Positions 43,585 through 54,394 are shown, counted from the first letter of the stretch. The stretch: DNA of 64,000 nt from Burkholderiaceae bacterium (GCA_030728985.1 JANQYI010000015.1:36027-100026); one strand, 5' to 3'. Notes: a model not told the origin generated them from the letters alone. A program made the numbers and translations.

Positions 43585-45845
43585 TCGATAAACTTAACGA
43601 TCCACAGCGCGATGCAGTGACCTTACCCCCCCAGCATGCACTCGTGCTGGCGGGAGCAGGGAGTGGAAAAACCCGTGTGTTGACCACTCGTATGGCTTGG
43701 CTCATCCAGACGAGCCAAGCTAGCCCATTGGGACTGTTAGCCGTCACTTTTACGAACAAAGCTGCTCGTGAAATGGTCGCACGTGTTTCTGCTCTTTTGC
43801 CGATTGATACGCGTGGGCTCTGGATTGGTACTTTTCACGGCCTCTGCAATCGAATGTTGCGCGCGCATCATCGAGATGCAGGTCTGCCGCAGGCTTTTCA
43901 GATTTTGGATACGGCCGACCAGCTTGCTGCGATCAAAAGACTCTTGAAAGCTAATGGTGTGGATGATGACAAGTATCCCCCGCGAGATGTGCAGCGCTTT
44001 ATCAATGGGGCCAAAGAAGATGGCCAACGCCCCGCGGACGTCGAGGCTTATGATAGTTTTCGTCGGCGTTTGATTGAGATTTACACCTTGTATGAGGCAC
44101 AGTGCCAACGAGAAGGTGTGGTCGATTTTCCTGAGTTGCTTTTACGCGCTTATGAGTTGTTGTCGAGACACGCCCCAATTCGTGAGCACTACCAGCGCCG
44201 CTTCAAACATATCTTGGTTGATGAGTTTCAAGACACCAATACACTTCAATACAAATGGCTGACCTTGCTGGCTGGTGGAGGAGCACATCTTTTCGCTGTC
44301 GGTGACGACGACCAGTCTATCTATGCGTTTCGTGGCGCCAACGTTGGCAATATGGCTGATTTTGAGCGTGACTATGCCCATGGCATGGTGATTCGCCTTG
44401 AACAAAACTATCGTTCTTTCGGACATATTCTCGATTCGGCGAATGCGTTGATCAGCCACAATACAGGTCGGCTTGGAAAAAATCTTTGGACCGAGCAAGG
44501 CGAGGGTGAACAAATACGCGTCGTGGAACAACCCACTGACCTGCTCGAAGCGCAGTGGTTAGTCGAAGAGGTCCGTGGCTTAATCTCTGATGGTCGTGAT
44601 CGAAGCCAAATCGCAATTTTGTATCGCAGTAATGCTCAGTCACGTGTGATTGAACATGCTTTGTTCTCAGCAGGCGTGCCCTACAAGGTTTATGGCGGTT
44701 TACGCTTTTTTGAACGCCAAGAAATTAAACATGCATTGGCTTATTTGCGTCTGATGGCAAACCTTGATGACGATACCTCCTGGATGCGCGTCGTCAATTT
44801 TCCTCCTCGTGGGATTGGAGCACGCACGCTTGAGCTTTTAGGCGATCAGTCTAAAGCCTACGATACGAGCCTGAGTGCAGCCGTCGCAAGAGTACCCGGC
44901 AAGGGAGGGTCAAATCTTGCTCAGTTTTCTCTCCTGATCCAGCGCTTGGCGCAAGAGACGCGCAGTTTGCCCTTGCCCGAACTCGTGGAACACGTGATCG
45001 AGCACAGCGGTCTGATTGGTCACTATCAGCTCGATCGCGAGGGTGCCGATCGGATCGAAAACCTTCGCGAGCTGATTACTGCTGCGGCGGCTTTCGTTTC
45101 GGAGTCAGAGATGGGAGGCCTACCCGCTGGAGAGATCGTACAGACTGCGGGTGCTCAAGATCCTATGCAAGAGGGTTTTGACGGTCTTTCCCCTTTGATG
45201 GCATTTTTGTCCCATGCTGCCCTTGAGGCAGGTGACAATCAAGCACAAGCGGGGCAGGATGCGGTTCAACTCATGACCGTGCACGCTGCGAAAGGGCTGG
45301 AGTTTGATGCGGTGTTTATCACGGGTATCGAAGAAGGTCTCTTTCCTCATGAAAACAGCATCCTCGAACAAGCTGGTCTCGAAGAAGAGCGTCGTCTTAT
45401 GTATGTCGCGATCACCCGCGCCCGTGAGAGACTTTACTTTAGCCTTGCTCAAAGTCGCATGCTCCACGGTCAGACACGCTACGCAATGCGCTCACGGTTT
45501 TTATCCGAGGTGCCTGAGGAGCATTTGAAATGGTTGACGCCAAAGCAGGGGCTCGGCGACTCAGAACCTCGCTGGAAGTCCAGTGGCTCAGGATTTGATG
45601 CCTATGCTAGACAGGGAGCCACAGTAAGAGCGCAAGCGGTTAATCGCAGCACGACCTCTGGTGTGACGGTTGGCAATCAGCACTTTCGTGTTGGCCAAGG
45701 GGTACATCATGGGCGTTTTGGCGAAGGAACCATTATCGGTTTATCCGGCAGCGGCCTGGATGCGCAAGCCCAAATACAGTTTCGCGACGTTGGCGCGAAA
45801 ACGTTAGCGCTTGGTGTCGCAAAACTCGACATCACCCAGGGTTAG
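43581..45845 (+). CDS. uvrD: UvrD/Rep-family DNA helicase II
   Basis: This 754-residue SF1A helicase has the Q motif (LNDPQRDAV), Walker A AGAGSGKT (24-31), VDEFQDTN (motif II), GDDDQSIYAFRGA (motif III), VYGGLRFFERQEIK, and VHAAKGLEFDAVF / YVAITRARERL (motifs V, VI). It ends with a Tudor-like domain (VGQGVHHGRFGEGTII). It unwinds DNA in nucleotide excision and mismatch repair. It is translationally coupled to the desaturase gene, and no LexA box is seen upstream. Confidence 0.96.
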   Translation: MIDKLNDPQRDAVTLPPQHALVLAGAGSGKTRVLTTRMAWLIQTSQASPLGLLAVTFTNKAAREMVARVSALLPIDTRGLWIGTFHGLCNRMLRAHHRDAGLPQAFQILDTADQLAAIKRLLKANGVDDDKYPPRDVQRFINGAKEDGQRPADVEAYDSFRRRLIEIYTLYEAQCQREGVVDFPELLLRAYELLSRHAPIREHYQRRFKHILVDEFQDTNTLQYKWLTLLAGGGAHLFAVGDDDQSIYAFRGANVGNMADFERDYAHGMVIRLEQNYRSFGHILDSANALISHNTGRLGKNLWTEQGEGEQIRVVEQPTDLLEAQWLVEEVRGLISDGRDRSQIAILYRSNAQSRVIEHALFSAGVPYKVYGGLRFFERQEIKHALAYLRLMANLDDDTSWMRVVNFPPRGIGARTLELLGDQSKAYDTSLSAAVARVPGKGGSNLAQFSLLIQRLAQETRSLPLPELVEHVIEHSGLIGHYQLDREGADRIENLRELITAAAAFVSESEMGGLPAGEIVQTAGAQDPMQEGFDGLSPLMAFLSHAALEAGDNQAQAGQDAVQLMTVHAAKGLEFDAVFITGIEEGLFPHENSILEQAGLEEERRLMYVAITRARERLYFSLAQSRMLHGQTRYAMRSRFLSEVPEEHLKWLTPKQGLGDSEPRWKSSGSGFDAYARQGATVRAQAVNRSTTSGVTVGNQHFRVGQGVHHGRFGEGTIIGLSGSGLDAQAQIQFRDVGAKTLALGVAKLDITQG

Positions 45846-45860
45846 GTTAGCGACTCGGCT

Positions 45861-47864
45861 TTAGCTCGCACTGATTGATTCCAGTTCACTTTGCAACTCA
45901 AGCCAAGCTTCCTCCAACTCGCTGTATTTTTTGGTGAGCTCGCCATGTTGCGTCAGTGTTTGGACACGTTCTTGGCGTCTGGATTCCGAGTAAAGGTCAG
46001 CATCCGCGATCAACGCATCAAGCGTTTTAATTTTACTTTGCGCTGACTCAAGTTCTTTTTCGATCCTTAAGAGTTTTGCTTCGATCGGTTTACGCAGGAT
46101 CGCCGCGCGTTGACGCTCTTGCGCTTCTTCGCGTTTCTGCTGTTTGCGATCGTTTCCCGCGCTTTCAAAACCTCTATCAGCTGCGATTTCTTGAGCAGGC
46201 GTCGCTGCGTTCGCAGACAGACGACCAGCAAGTTCTCGTTTTCTTGTGTTGGACTGATGCTGCGCCAGCCAGTCCCGATAGTCTTCCAGATCGCCATCAA
46301 ACTCTTGCACGCCACCATCCGCTACGATCCAAAAACGATCCACTGTCGTGCGCAGCAAGTGTCGGTCATGAGACACCAACAACATGCTGCCCCCAAACTC
46401 GGCTAATGCGGTTGTCAAGGCTTCGCGAGTCTCTACATCCAAGTGGTTACTTGGTTCGTCGAGCAGCAAGAGATTTGGTTTTTGCCAGACGATGAGAGAA
46501 AGTGCGAGTCTTGCTTTTTCACCTCCTGACATCGGCTCAACCTTGTCCATCACGCGGTCTCCGCCGAAACCAAAACCTCCAAGGTAGTTACGTAGTTCTT
46601 GTTCACGAGTCTGAGGGGCAAGACGCGCAAGATGTTGCAAAGGGCTGCTGTCGAGGTCCAACATATCAAGCTGATGTTGCGCAAAATATCCAACCTCAAG
46701 CCCCCGTGATGCTTTGCGACTACCCGCCTGAACGTCGAGCTCGCCAGCGAGTGTTTTGACAAGCGTACTTTTACCCGCTCCATTGACACCGAGGATACCA
46801 ATGCGATCGCCACCTCGAACCATCAGGCGTACTTTACGCAAAATAGGCATCTGATCGCCTTGCTCGTTGGTGTAGCCCGCTTGCATATCTTCTAAAACCA
46901 AAAGAGGATCAGGCATTTCTTCGGGAGAGGGAATGCGGATATCAATCCCAGACTCCGCATAAATGGGTGCGAGCAATTCCATACGCGCTAATGCTTTGAC
47001 ACGACTCTGAGCTTGCTTGGCCTTGGATGCTTTGGCTTTAAAACGATCAATAAAGCCTTGCAGCCTAGCCGTTTCTCTTGTCTGACGCTCCCAGGCGATT
47101 TTGGTTTGACGAAGACGCTCGGACCGTTGGATGACAAAGTCCTGATATCCGCCTTTGTAGCGATTGAGTTTGCCTTGATCAAAGTGAAGAATCGTTTGAG
47201 CGACAGAATCCAAAAACTCAGTATCGTGAGAAATCAACAAGACAGTGCCTGCATAGGCGCCTAACCAGCGTTCCAACCAAAGCATGGCATCAAGATCTAA
47301 GTGATTGGTCGGCTCGTCAAGCAATAGCAACTCAGAGGGGGCCATGAGTGCTCTGGCGAGTGCGAGCCGCATCCTCCAGCCACCAGAAAAGCTATCAACA
47401 GGTTGGTCCCACTGCGCGGGTGTAAAGCCTAATCCCGCTAACAGTTGCTCGGCGCGCGATGCCGAGGTCCATGCGCCAACCTCGATGAGTTCGGCTTCTA
47501 GTTCGGCAATGCGCCCGCCAAGTATTTCTGCTTGATTTGGATTTTCTTCAAGCTCGGAGGACAGGGTATTGCGTTCACGTTGAAGTTCCCGCAAATATGT
47601 GTCGCCGTCGATGACAAAGTCACGCGCACTGTCGTCGCTGGAGGCAATCTCTTGTTTAACACTTGCTATCCGCCAGCCTTGTGGTACCTCTAGGGTTCCG
47701 GCGTCTGCATCGATTTCATATTGAAGCAGTGCGAATAATGTCGATTTGCCAGCACCATTTTTACCCACGAAACCAACGCGTTCTCCAGGGTGTACAACGA
47801 ACTCGGTTTGATCGAGCAATACTTTGGTGCCACGACGAACCGTCAAGCCAGACGCACGAATCAC
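45861..47864 (-). CDS. ABC-F family ATPase (YheS-like)
   Basis: This 667-residue soluble protein has two ABC modules with Walker A GKNGAGKST and GVNGAGKST, signature motifs SFSGGWRMRLALA and PMSGGEKARLALS, and a charged linker of the ABC-F type, then a C-terminal coiled coil (ILRKPIEAKLLRIEKELESAQ). No membrane domain is present. ABC-F proteins act on stalled ribosomes. It is the last gene of the dapC-dapD-prmB run and overlaps prmB by 4 bp. Convergent uvrD ends 15 bp away. Confidence 0.93.
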   Translation of the reverse strand: MIRASGLTVRRGTKVLLDQTEFVVHPGERVGFVGKNGAGKSTLFALLQYEIDADAGTLEVPQGWRIASVKQEIASSDDSARDFVIDGDTYLRELQRERNTLSSELEENPNQAEILGGRIAELEAELIEVGAWTSASRAEQLLAGLGFTPAQWDQPVDSFSGGWRMRLALARALMAPSELLLLDEPTNHLDLDAMLWLERWLGAYAGTVLLISHDTEFLDSVAQTILHFDQGKLNRYKGGYQDFVIQRSERLRQTKIAWERQTRETARLQGFIDRFKAKASKAKQAQSRVKALARMELLAPIYAESGIDIRIPSPEEMPDPLLVLEDMQAGYTNEQGDQMPILRKVRLMVRGGDRIGILGVNGAGKSTLVKTLAGELDVQAGSRKASRGLEVGYFAQHQLDMLDLDSSPLQHLARLAPQTREQELRNYLGGFGFGGDRVMDKVEPMSGGEKARLALSLIVWQKPNLLLLDEPSNHLDVETREALTTALAEFGGSMLLVSHDRHLLRTTVDRFWIVADGGVQEFDGDLEDYRDWLAQHQSNTRKRELAGRLSANAATPAQEIAADRGFESAGNDRKQQKREEAQERQRAAILRKPIEAKLLRIEKELESAQSKIKTLDALIADADLYSESRRQERVQTLTQHGELTKKYSELEEAWLELQSELESISAS

Positions 47865-48769
47865 AGTGTTAATTGCTCTTTGGTAAGGAGAAGAATTTGA
47901 TCGGAAGCCTCTGCGGTATCAAGCCAGACGGGCTCAAGCTCAGGGAATGCCGCTTCAAAAAAAGGCCTTTCATGGCCGATTTCAATCAATAAAAAACCAT
48001 CGTCGCGCAAGTGGGCGGGTGCTTGTTCAATAATCGTTCTCACCACGTCCATGCCGTCGTCTCCACCTGCGAGTGCTAACGAGGGCTCATGGCGATATTC
48101 TGGGGGTAATTTCTGCATCGATGCTGAGTTGACATAGGGTGGATTGCTCAAGATCAGATCGTATTGCGCTGAAACGGGGAGTGGATCGTAGAGACTGCCA
48201 TGGTGCAGATTGAGACGATCTTTCAGTCCGTGTTGCTCTACATTAATGAGAGCAACATCTAGAGCGTCTTTTGAAATATCCGTTGCATCGACAAACGCTT
48301 CTGGAAATTGATGCGCAGCGATAATTGCCAAGCAGCCGGAACCCGTACACAGATCAAGAATACCAGTGATTTCGTATGGATCGGCAATCCAGGGATTGAG
48401 CTGATTCATCAGCAACTCAGCGATGGGTGAGCGCGGCACAATCACTCTCTGATCCACATGAAAGGCATACCCTTGCAGCCATGCCTCATGGGTCAAATAA
48501 GGTGCAGGCAATCGGTGCTCGCATCGTAAATCAATCAAGCCCAAGGCTTTTTCACGCTCCGACGGTAGCACCCGTGCATCCATGAACGGCTCGAGTTGAT
48601 CGGGAGGTAAGTGCAGTGCATGTAAAACCAAATAAACAGCTTCGTCCCAGGCATTGTCTGAGCCATGACCAAAAAACAGCTTGTGCTCGTTAAAGCGCGA
48701 CACCGCGTAGCGAATTAAGTCTCGTACGTTGTGTAACGCTTCGCGTGAACCGTCTGTTTCTTTGAGCAT
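47861..48769 (-). CDS. prmB: 50S ribosomal protein L3 glutamine methyltransferase
   Basis: This 302-residue enzyme has the SAM-binding ILDLCTGSGCLAIIAA and the glutamine-methyltransferase tetrapeptide NPPY (SNPPYVN). The N-terminal segment AVYLVLHALHLP favours PrmB over PrmC. It methylates ribosomal protein L3. It overlaps dapD by one base. Confidence 0.93.
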   Translation of the reverse strand: MLKETDGSREALHNVRDLIRYAVSRFNEHKLFFGHGSDNAWDEAVYLVLHALHLPPDQLEPFMDARVLPSEREKALGLIDLRCEHRLPAPYLTHEAWLQGYAFHVDQRVIVPRSPIAELLMNQLNPWIADPYEITGILDLCTGSGCLAIIAAHQFPEAFVDATDISKDALDVALINVEQHGLKDRLNLHHGSLYDPLPVSAQYDLILSNPPYVNSASMQKLPPEYRHEPSLALAGGDDGMDVVRTIIEQAPAHLRDDGFLLIEIGHERPFFEAAFPELEPVWLDTAEASDQILLLTKEQLTL

Positions 48770-49590
48770 CAGGCTCTCAACAAATCGTTGATGCTGGTTT
48801 TGGCGCGTGTCTGCGCATCTACACGCTTGACGATGATGGCACAGTTCAAGCTATGCGAGCCGTCAGCAGAGGGCAGGGAGCCAGGCACAACGACTGAGCC
48901 AGAGGGCACACGGCCGTAATGAATTTCTTTGGTTTCACGATCATAAATGCGTGTGCTTTGTGAGAGAAATACGCCCATGGCTAGAACGGAGTTTTCCTCC
49001 ACGATGACGCCTTCTACGACCTCCGAGCGGGCGCCAATGAAGCAATTGTCCTCAATGATGGTGGGATTGGCCTGGAGCGGCTCAAGCACGCCACCAATCC
49101 CCACACCTCCAGACAAGTGCACATTTTTACCGATTTGTGCGCAGGAGCCTACAGTCGCCCAGGTGTCGACCATCGTGCCTTCATCCACGTATGCACCGAT
49201 ATTGACATAGGAGGGCATCAAAACGACGTTGTGTCCAATGAAGGCGCCACGGCGTGCAACTGCTGGAGGCACTACTCTGTAACCGCCGGTTTTAAAAGCA
49301 GTTTCACCGTAGTCCGCAAATTTAAGAGGGACTTTGTCAAAAAACTGCATGGGCGCCTGACCCATGATGGCATTGTCATACAAACGAAATGACAGCAAGA
49401 CTGCTTTTTTAATCCACTGATGTACTTCCCATTTTCCGTTGATTTTCTCAGCGACACGCAAACGACCTGTGTCCAGAGCATCAACGGTGTGCTCGACCGC
49501 TTCGCGAACGGCAGTGTCCGCGGCGGAGGGTGAGAGATTGGCGCGGTTTTCCCAGCCTTGTTCAATCGTGGTTTGCAGATCGAGTGTCAT
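48769..49590 (-). CDS. dapD: Tetrahydrodipicolinate N-succinyltransferase
   Basis: This 273-residue enzyme makes N-succinyl-2-amino-6-oxopimelate in the lysine/DAP pathway. It has the N-terminal helical domain ([19 protein letters not shown]) and a hexapeptide left-handed beta-helix ([35 protein letters not shown] repeats, split here by function). It follows dapC by 44 bp with a triple ATGAAT repeat in the gap. Confidence 0.97.
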   Translation of the reverse strand: MTLDLQTTIEQGWENRANLSPSAADTAVREAVEHTVDALDTGRLRVAEKINGKWEVHQWIKKAVLLSFRLYDNAIMGQAPMQFFDKVPLKFADYGETAFKTGGYRVVPPAVARRGAFIGHNVVLMPSYVNIGAYVDEGTMVDTWATVGSCAQIGKNVHLSGGVGIGGVLEPLQANPTIIEDNCFIGARSEVVEGVIVEENSVLAMGVFLSQSTRIYDRETKEIHYGRVPSGSVVVPGSLPSADGSHSLNCAIIVKRVDAQTRAKTSINDLLRA

Positions 49591-49634
49591 GTGAGCCCTA
49601 TTTTAAGAATCGAAAAATGAATATGAATATGAAT

Positions 49635-50837
49635 TTAATTTGGATAATTCTTGCGTACAAAATCTGCAATTCTGTGCGCACCTTCTACGCAGTCGGCCAG
49701 AGGGGCAACCAAGGCAATCCGGATACGGTTTAATCCAGGGTTGACCTCCTGAGCCAGGCGACCAACATAACTGCCGGGTAATAAGGTGACATTGGCGTGG
49801 GTCAACAGGTCACGGACAAACGCATCGTCAGGGCCGGGTGTGCCCGCCCAAAGATAAAAAGACGCATCCGGACGTTCAACCTTTAAGACGGGTTGGAGAA
49901 TTGGCAGAACCGCGTCAAATTTCTCTCTGTATTGCGCGCGGTTTTCAATAACGTGGGTCTCGTCACTCCAGGCCGCAATACTCGCGGCGGATACGACAGG
50001 AGAGAGGGCGCTACCGTGGTAGGTGCGATAAAGTAAAAATTTCGCAATGAGCTTTGCATCACCCGCCACAAAACCCGAGCGCATCCCAGGAACATTTGAC
50101 CGTTTGGAAAGACTGGAAAAGCTCATCAAGTTACGGAAATCAGTGCGTCCGAGTTGATGGGCGGCTTGCATACCACCCAAGGGAGGGGTGCTTTCATCAA
50201 GATATATTTCGGAATAGCATTCGTCGGAAGCAATCACAAAACTATATTTATCGGCAAGTTCAAACAAGACTTTCCAGTCAGCGAGAGGCATGACATTGCC
50301 GGCTGGGTTGCCTGGTGAACAGACGAACAGAAGTTGAGTGCGTGCCCAAACGTGAGCAGGAACGGTACTCCAGTCACAGCGAAAATTTTTGGCGGGATCT
50401 GCATTGACGTAATAAGGGGTTGCCCCACCTAAAAGTGCTGCACCTTCATAAATTTGATAGAAAGGATTTGGACACACAACAAGCCCGTCTTTGGCGCTAT
50501 CCAAAACCACTTGTCCGAAGGCAAAAAGTGCCTCGCGGGAGCCCAGTACGGGTAATATTTGCGTTTCAGGGTCAGGGCATGGAATGGCGTAACGTTTGCC
50601 AATCCATTGGCTGATGGCTTGGCGAAGTTTTGGATCGCCTTTGGTAGGCGGGTAAACAGACAAACCGTCCAGCCCCTCGGTAATGGCGGTCTTGACACAT
50701 TCGGGAGCCGGATGTTTAGGCTCTCCAATAGATAGATTAATTGGCCGCAAGCCCGAGGCGGCAGGGTTTGATTGCGCCAACAAGGCACGAAGTTTCTCAA
50801 ACGGATAGGGCTGTAAAGTATCGAGGCGAGGATTCAT
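49635..50837 (-). CDS. dapC: Succinyldiaminopimelate transaminase
   Basis: This 400-residue class I PLP aminotransferase follows the DapC pattern: LQPYPFEKLRALL, INLSIGEPKHPAPE, CSPGNPAGN and the PLP lysine in SSLSKRSNVPGMR. It would convert N-succinyl-2-amino-6-oxopimelate to succinyl-DAP, matching its neighbour dapD. dapE is not in the cluster. Confidence 0.94.
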   Translation of the reverse strand: MNPRLDTLQPYPFEKLRALLAQSNPAASGLRPINLSIGEPKHPAPECVKTAITEGLDGLSVYPPTKGDPKLRQAISQWIGKRYAIPCPDPETQILPVLGSREALFAFGQVVLDSAKDGLVVCPNPFYQIYEGAALLGGATPYYVNADPAKNFRCDWSTVPAHVWARTQLLFVCSPGNPAGNVMPLADWKVLFELADKYSFVIASDECYSEIYLDESTPPLGGMQAAHQLGRTDFRNLMSFSSLSKRSNVPGMRSGFVAGDAKLIAKFLLYRTYHGSALSPVVSAASIAAWSDETHVIENRAQYREKFDAVLPILQPVLKVERPDASFYLWAGTPGPDDAFVRDLLTHANVTLLPGSYVGRLAQEVNPGLNRIRIALVAPLADCVEGAHRIADFVRKNYPN

Positions 50838-50912
50838 TCCGCCATTTTAACCAGTTGGCAGACAGGGTGGGGCGGAAAACACGCTGAGTGTGCGCTACAA
50901 TGTCTGGCTATT

Positions 50913-50999
50913 GCGAAGGTGGCGAAATTGGTAGACGCACCAGGTTTAGGTCCTGACGCCGTAACAGGTGTGCGGGTTCGAGTCCCGCCCTTCGCACCA
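50913..50999 (+). tRNA. tRNA-Leu (anticodon TAG)
   Basis: The sequence GCGAAGGTGGCGAAATTGG starts an 87-base class II tRNA: acceptor GCGAAGG/CTTCGC, anticodon loop TTTAGGT (TAG), long variable arm, T loop TTCGAGT and encoded CCA. TACAAT at 50896-50901 is a plausible -10, but no good -35 is seen. The tig gene follows 67 bp downstream. Confidence 0.97.
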
Positions 51000-51066
51000 A
51001 CACTGTTCTTTGATTCGGCGTGGGCTGTTCGCTGCGCTTTCCGTCCTCTTTGTTTGGTAGATTTTC

Positions 51067-52377
51067 ATGCAACCTGTGGTTGAAACCCTCGCCGGCCTCG
51101 AGCGCCGCATCGAAATCTCGGTCATGTTGGCCGATGTAGAAAAAGCTGTTCAGGCAGAGCTCAAGCGCGTCTCCCGGACAGCCAAAGCCCCTGGCTTTCG
51201 TCCTGGAAAAGTGCCAATGGCGATGCTAGAGCGGACACACGCTGCTGGCATACGTTACGATGCGATCAATAACATGGTCGGTCAGGCTTTCGAACAAGCT
51301 GTCGAAGCTTCAGGTCTTCGCATTGCGGGCTCTCCCAAGCTCGAAACTAAAACAGAAGGTACACCGGAGGGCACCCTGGCTTTCTATGCAGTGTTCGAGG
51401 TTTATCCTGAGGTCACGCTCCCTGATTTGTCAACGCTCAAAATCAAGCGCGCCGTGACCACGGTGGGTGACGCTGAGGTTCAGAGCACGGTTGATATTCT
51501 GCGTAAACAGCGTGCTGAATACGCGGCTCGCGATGGCCGCGCAGCCGTGGATGAGGATCGCGTGACATTGGACTTCTTGGGCACCATCGATGGGGTTGCG
51601 TTCGACGGGGGCAAAGCCGAAGATTTCCCCTTTGTTCTGGGTCAGGGTCGTATGTTGCCCGAGTTCGAAGTCGCCGTGCGCGGTTTAAAAGCCGGCGAAT
51701 CCAAGGTTTTTCCTCTGGCTTTTCCTGCTGATTATGGTGGCAAGGACGTCGCTGGCAAAACGGCTGAATTCACGATTACGGTCAAAGAAGTCGCTGAGCC
51801 CGTGTTGCCTGTGGTAGACGCAGAGTTTGCTAAGTCCCTTGGGCAGACTGAGGGTGATGTTGAGAAACTTCTTGCGGACATCCGTGGCAATATAGAGCGT
51901 GAAGTCAAAGCCCGCACCTTAGCCCGCACAAAGAACAGCGTGATGGATGCCTTGATCGTTTCCGCGACGTTTGATATTCCTAAAGCACTCGTTGAAAGTG
52001 AGTGCGAGTCGCGTGTTCAAGCCGCACGTGCCGAACTCACCCAGCGCGGCGTCCCCAATGCTGACAAAATGCCTATTCCTGCGGATACTTTTACCGCCGA
52101 AGCAGAGCGTCGTGTTCGTTTAGGTCTTTTAGTCTCCGAACTCGTCCAAAAAGCGCAACTGCAGCCCAAACCAGAGCAAGTCCGAGCTCGTATCGAAGAG
52201 TTTGCGGCTAATTACGAAAAACCTGCCGAGGTTGTGAGCTATTATCTATCTGATCGTGCTCGTCGCACTGAGGTCGAGGGTATCGTGCTGGAGGACAATG
52301 TTGTTCAGCATGCCCTGTCTGTGGCCCAGGTCGAAGACGAGCAGGTTCCATTTGATCAAGTCATGGGAACAGCCTAA
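51067..52377 (+). CDS. tig: Trigger factor (ribosome-associated chaperone)
   Basis: This 436-residue protein has the ribosome-docking domain with the signature FRPGKVP (near 45), the FKBP-type peptidyl-prolyl isomerase domain (about 155-240; VTLDFLGTIDGVAFDGGKAEDF-like start) and a helical C-terminal domain. It folds nascent chains. clpP starts at the next base after its stop, so tig-clpP-clpX are very probably one operon. Confidence 0.96.
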   Translation: MQPVVETLAGLERRIEISVMLADVEKAVQAELKRVSRTAKAPGFRPGKVPMAMLERTHAAGIRYDAINNMVGQAFEQAVEASGLRIAGSPKLETKTEGTPEGTLAFYAVFEVYPEVTLPDLSTLKIKRAVTTVGDAEVQSTVDILRKQRAEYAARDGRAAVDEDRVTLDFLGTIDGVAFDGGKAEDFPFVLGQGRMLPEFEVAVRGLKAGESKVFPLAFPADYGGKDVAGKTAEFTITVKEVAEPVLPVVDAEFAKSLGQTEGDVEKLLADIRGNIEREVKARTLARTKNSVMDALIVSATFDIPKALVESECESRVQAARAELTQRGVPNADKMPIPADTFTAEAERRVRLGLLVSELVQKAQLQPKPEQVRARIEEFAANYEKPAEVVSYYLSDRARRTEVEGIVLEDNVVQHALSVAQVEDEQVPFDQVMGTA

Positions 52378-53034
52378 ATGCAACGTTTTACCGATTTCTA
52401 TGCCTCCATGCACGGAGACGCCTCAGTGACACCGACTGGGCTTGGTTATATACCGATGGTGGTTGAGCAATCGGGCCGAGGTGAACGTTCCTATGATATC
52501 TATTCACGTCTTCTCAAAGAGCGCGTGATATTTTTGGTCGGACCGGTCAATGACCATTCCGCTAATCTCGTCGTGGCGCAATTGTTGTTTTTAGAGTCGG
52601 AAAATCCTGATAAGGATGTTGCGCTTTACATCAACTCGCCTGGTGGATCGGTTTATGCCGGCATGGCTATTTATGACACGATGCGCTTTATCAAGCCAGA
52701 AGTGTCTACGCTTTGTACTGGTTTGGCTGCGAGCATGGGCGCATTTTTGTTGGCGGCTGGACAAAAGGGCAAGCGTTTTTCTTTACCAAATTCTCGCATT
52801 ATGATTCACCAGCCTTCAGGTGGTGCACAAGGTCAAGCTTCTGATATTCAGATTCAGGCGCGCGAGATTCTTGATTTGCGTGCGCGCTTAAATCAGATGC
52901 TGGCTGAGCATACCGGTCAAACTGTAGAGCGCATCGAAATTGACACTGAGCGGGACAATTTTATGTCTGCACCTGATGCGGTTGAATATGGTCTGATTGA
53001 TAAAGTACTGACCTCACGCGCGGACACTGTTTAA
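52378..53034 (+). CDS. clpP: ATP-dependent Clp protease proteolytic subunit
   Basis: This 218-residue serine peptidase has the full catalytic triad: Ser119 (GLAASMGAF), His144 (MIHQPSGG) and Asp193 (ERDNFMS). It forms the tetradecameric chamber served by ClpX and ClpA. The ATG abuts the tig stop; a second in-frame Met at residue 11 may be used or mark the processed form. Confidence 0.97.
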   Translation: MQRFTDFYASMHGDASVTPTGLGYIPMVVEQSGRGERSYDIYSRLLKERVIFLVGPVNDHSANLVVAQLLFLESENPDKDVALYINSPGGSVYAGMAIYDTMRFIKPEVSTLCTGLAASMGAFLLAAGQKGKRFSLPNSRIMIHQPSGGAQGQASDIQIQAREILDLRARLNQMLAEHTGQTVERIEIDTERDNFMSAPDAVEYGLIDKVLTSRADTV

Positions 53035-53067
53035 AACAGAGCCCAGCCAAAGACCTACAGGAATGTT

Positions 53068-54366
53068 ATGTCCGAGAAAAAAGGATCTGCAACGACGAAA
53101 GTTTTGCACTGTTCATTTTGTAACAAGGCGCAGCATGAAGTTCGCAAGCTGATCGCGGGTCCTTCAGTATTCGTATGTGATGAATGTATTAACTTGTGCA
53201 ATGACATCATTCGCGAAGAGGCGCAGGCAAATGCCAAAGAGTCGCTCAAAACTGACTTACCTACGCCGGCAGAAATTAAAGCCTTTTTAGATCAATATGT
53301 AATTGGACAGACTGCCCCTAAGCGAGTTTTAGCCGTGGCTGTCTACAACCACTACAAGCGTCTAAAACATGGCGAAATTAAAAGTGATGGTGTCGAGCTG
53401 TCCAAAAGCAATATTTTGCTGATCGGGCCGACAGGCTCTGGCAAGACATTGCTGGCGCAGACTTTGGCTCGCCAGTTAAATGTTCCTTTTGTCATGGCGG
53501 ATGCCACAACACTGACCGAGGCGGGTTATGTTGGCGAGGACGTCGAAAATATTATTCAAAAGTTGCTCCAAAACTGCAACTACGAAGTTGATAAAGCCCA
53601 GCGTGCGATTGTCTATATCGATGAAATCGATAAGATTTCTCGAAAAGCAGACAATCCCTCCATTACGAGGGATGTTTCCGGTGAGGGCGTTCAACAAGCT
53701 TTGCTTAAACTGATCGAAGGGACTGTCGCTTCTGTGCCTCCTCAAGGTGGGCGCAAGCATCCCAATCAGGATTTTGTTCAAGTCGATACGACCAACATTC
53801 TTTTTATTGTTGGTGGCGCTTTTGATGGATTGGAAAAGGTGATTCGTAACCGTACTGAACGTTCGGGTATTGGTTTCGGTGCATCCGTAGAATCAAAATC
53901 AGAGCAGTCCACAGGGGCGACATTCCTTGAGGTTGAACCTGAGGATTTAGTCAAGTTTGGTTTGATTCCTGAACTCGTGGGTCGTTTACCTGTGATTGCG
54001 ACCTTGCAGGAACTCGACGAAGAAACACTGATGCAGATTTTGACTGAGCCAAAGAATGCGGTCGTTAAACAGTTTCAAAAGCTTTTTGCCATGGAAGAAG
54101 CAGAGCTAGAGATCCGACCGGACGCGCTTAAAGCAATTGCCCGCAAGGCGATCAAGCGGAAAACAGGTGCGCGTGGCTTGCGTTCCATTCTCGAGTCTGC
54201 CCTGTTGGACACAATGTACGAATTGCCAACTCAGAGTAATATCAAGCGCGTGGTACTCGAAGAGGCTGCAATCACTGGCGAAGGAAAACCTTTATTGGTG
54301 TTCGCAGATGAAAGCGAACCTAAACCAGAGCCTAAAAAACCGGTTGTGCGTGATGCTGCGGCCTAA
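53068..54366 (+). CDS. clpX: ATP-dependent Clp protease ATP-binding subunit ClpX
   Basis: This 432-residue AAA+ unfoldase has the N-terminal zinc-binding domain (Cys15, Cys18, Cys37, Cys40), Walker A GPTGSGKT (120-127), Walker [10 protein letters not shown], the ClpP-binding loop with IGFGA, and the sensor-2 RGLR. It starts 33 bp after clpP. A hairpin terminator follows. Confidence 0.97.
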   Translation: MSEKKGSATTKVLHCSFCNKAQHEVRKLIAGPSVFVCDECINLCNDIIREEAQANAKESLKTDLPTPAEIKAFLDQYVIGQTAPKRVLAVAVYNHYKRLKHGEIKSDGVELSKSNILLIGPTGSGKTLLAQTLARQLNVPFVMADATTLTEAGYVGEDVENIIQKLLQNCNYEVDKAQRAIVYIDEIDKISRKADNPSITRDVSGEGVQQALLKLIEGTVASVPPQGGRKHPNQDFVQVDTTNILFIVGGAFDGLEKVIRNRTERSGIGFGASVESKSEQSTGATFLEVEPEDLVKFGLIPELVGRLPVIATLQELDEETLMQILTEPKNAVVKQFQKLFAMEEAELEIRPDALKAIARKAIKRKTGARGLRSILESALLDTMYELPTQSNIKRVVLEEAAITGEGKPLLVFADESEPKPEPKKPVVRDAAA

Positions 54367-54394
54367 TGGCATGGGTCTACAGTTTGACTTTCCC

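Noticed and set aside
50855..50860. TTGGCA as -35 of tRNA-Leu(TAG)
   Set aside because: It is 35 bp from the TACAAT -10, too far for a functional pair.
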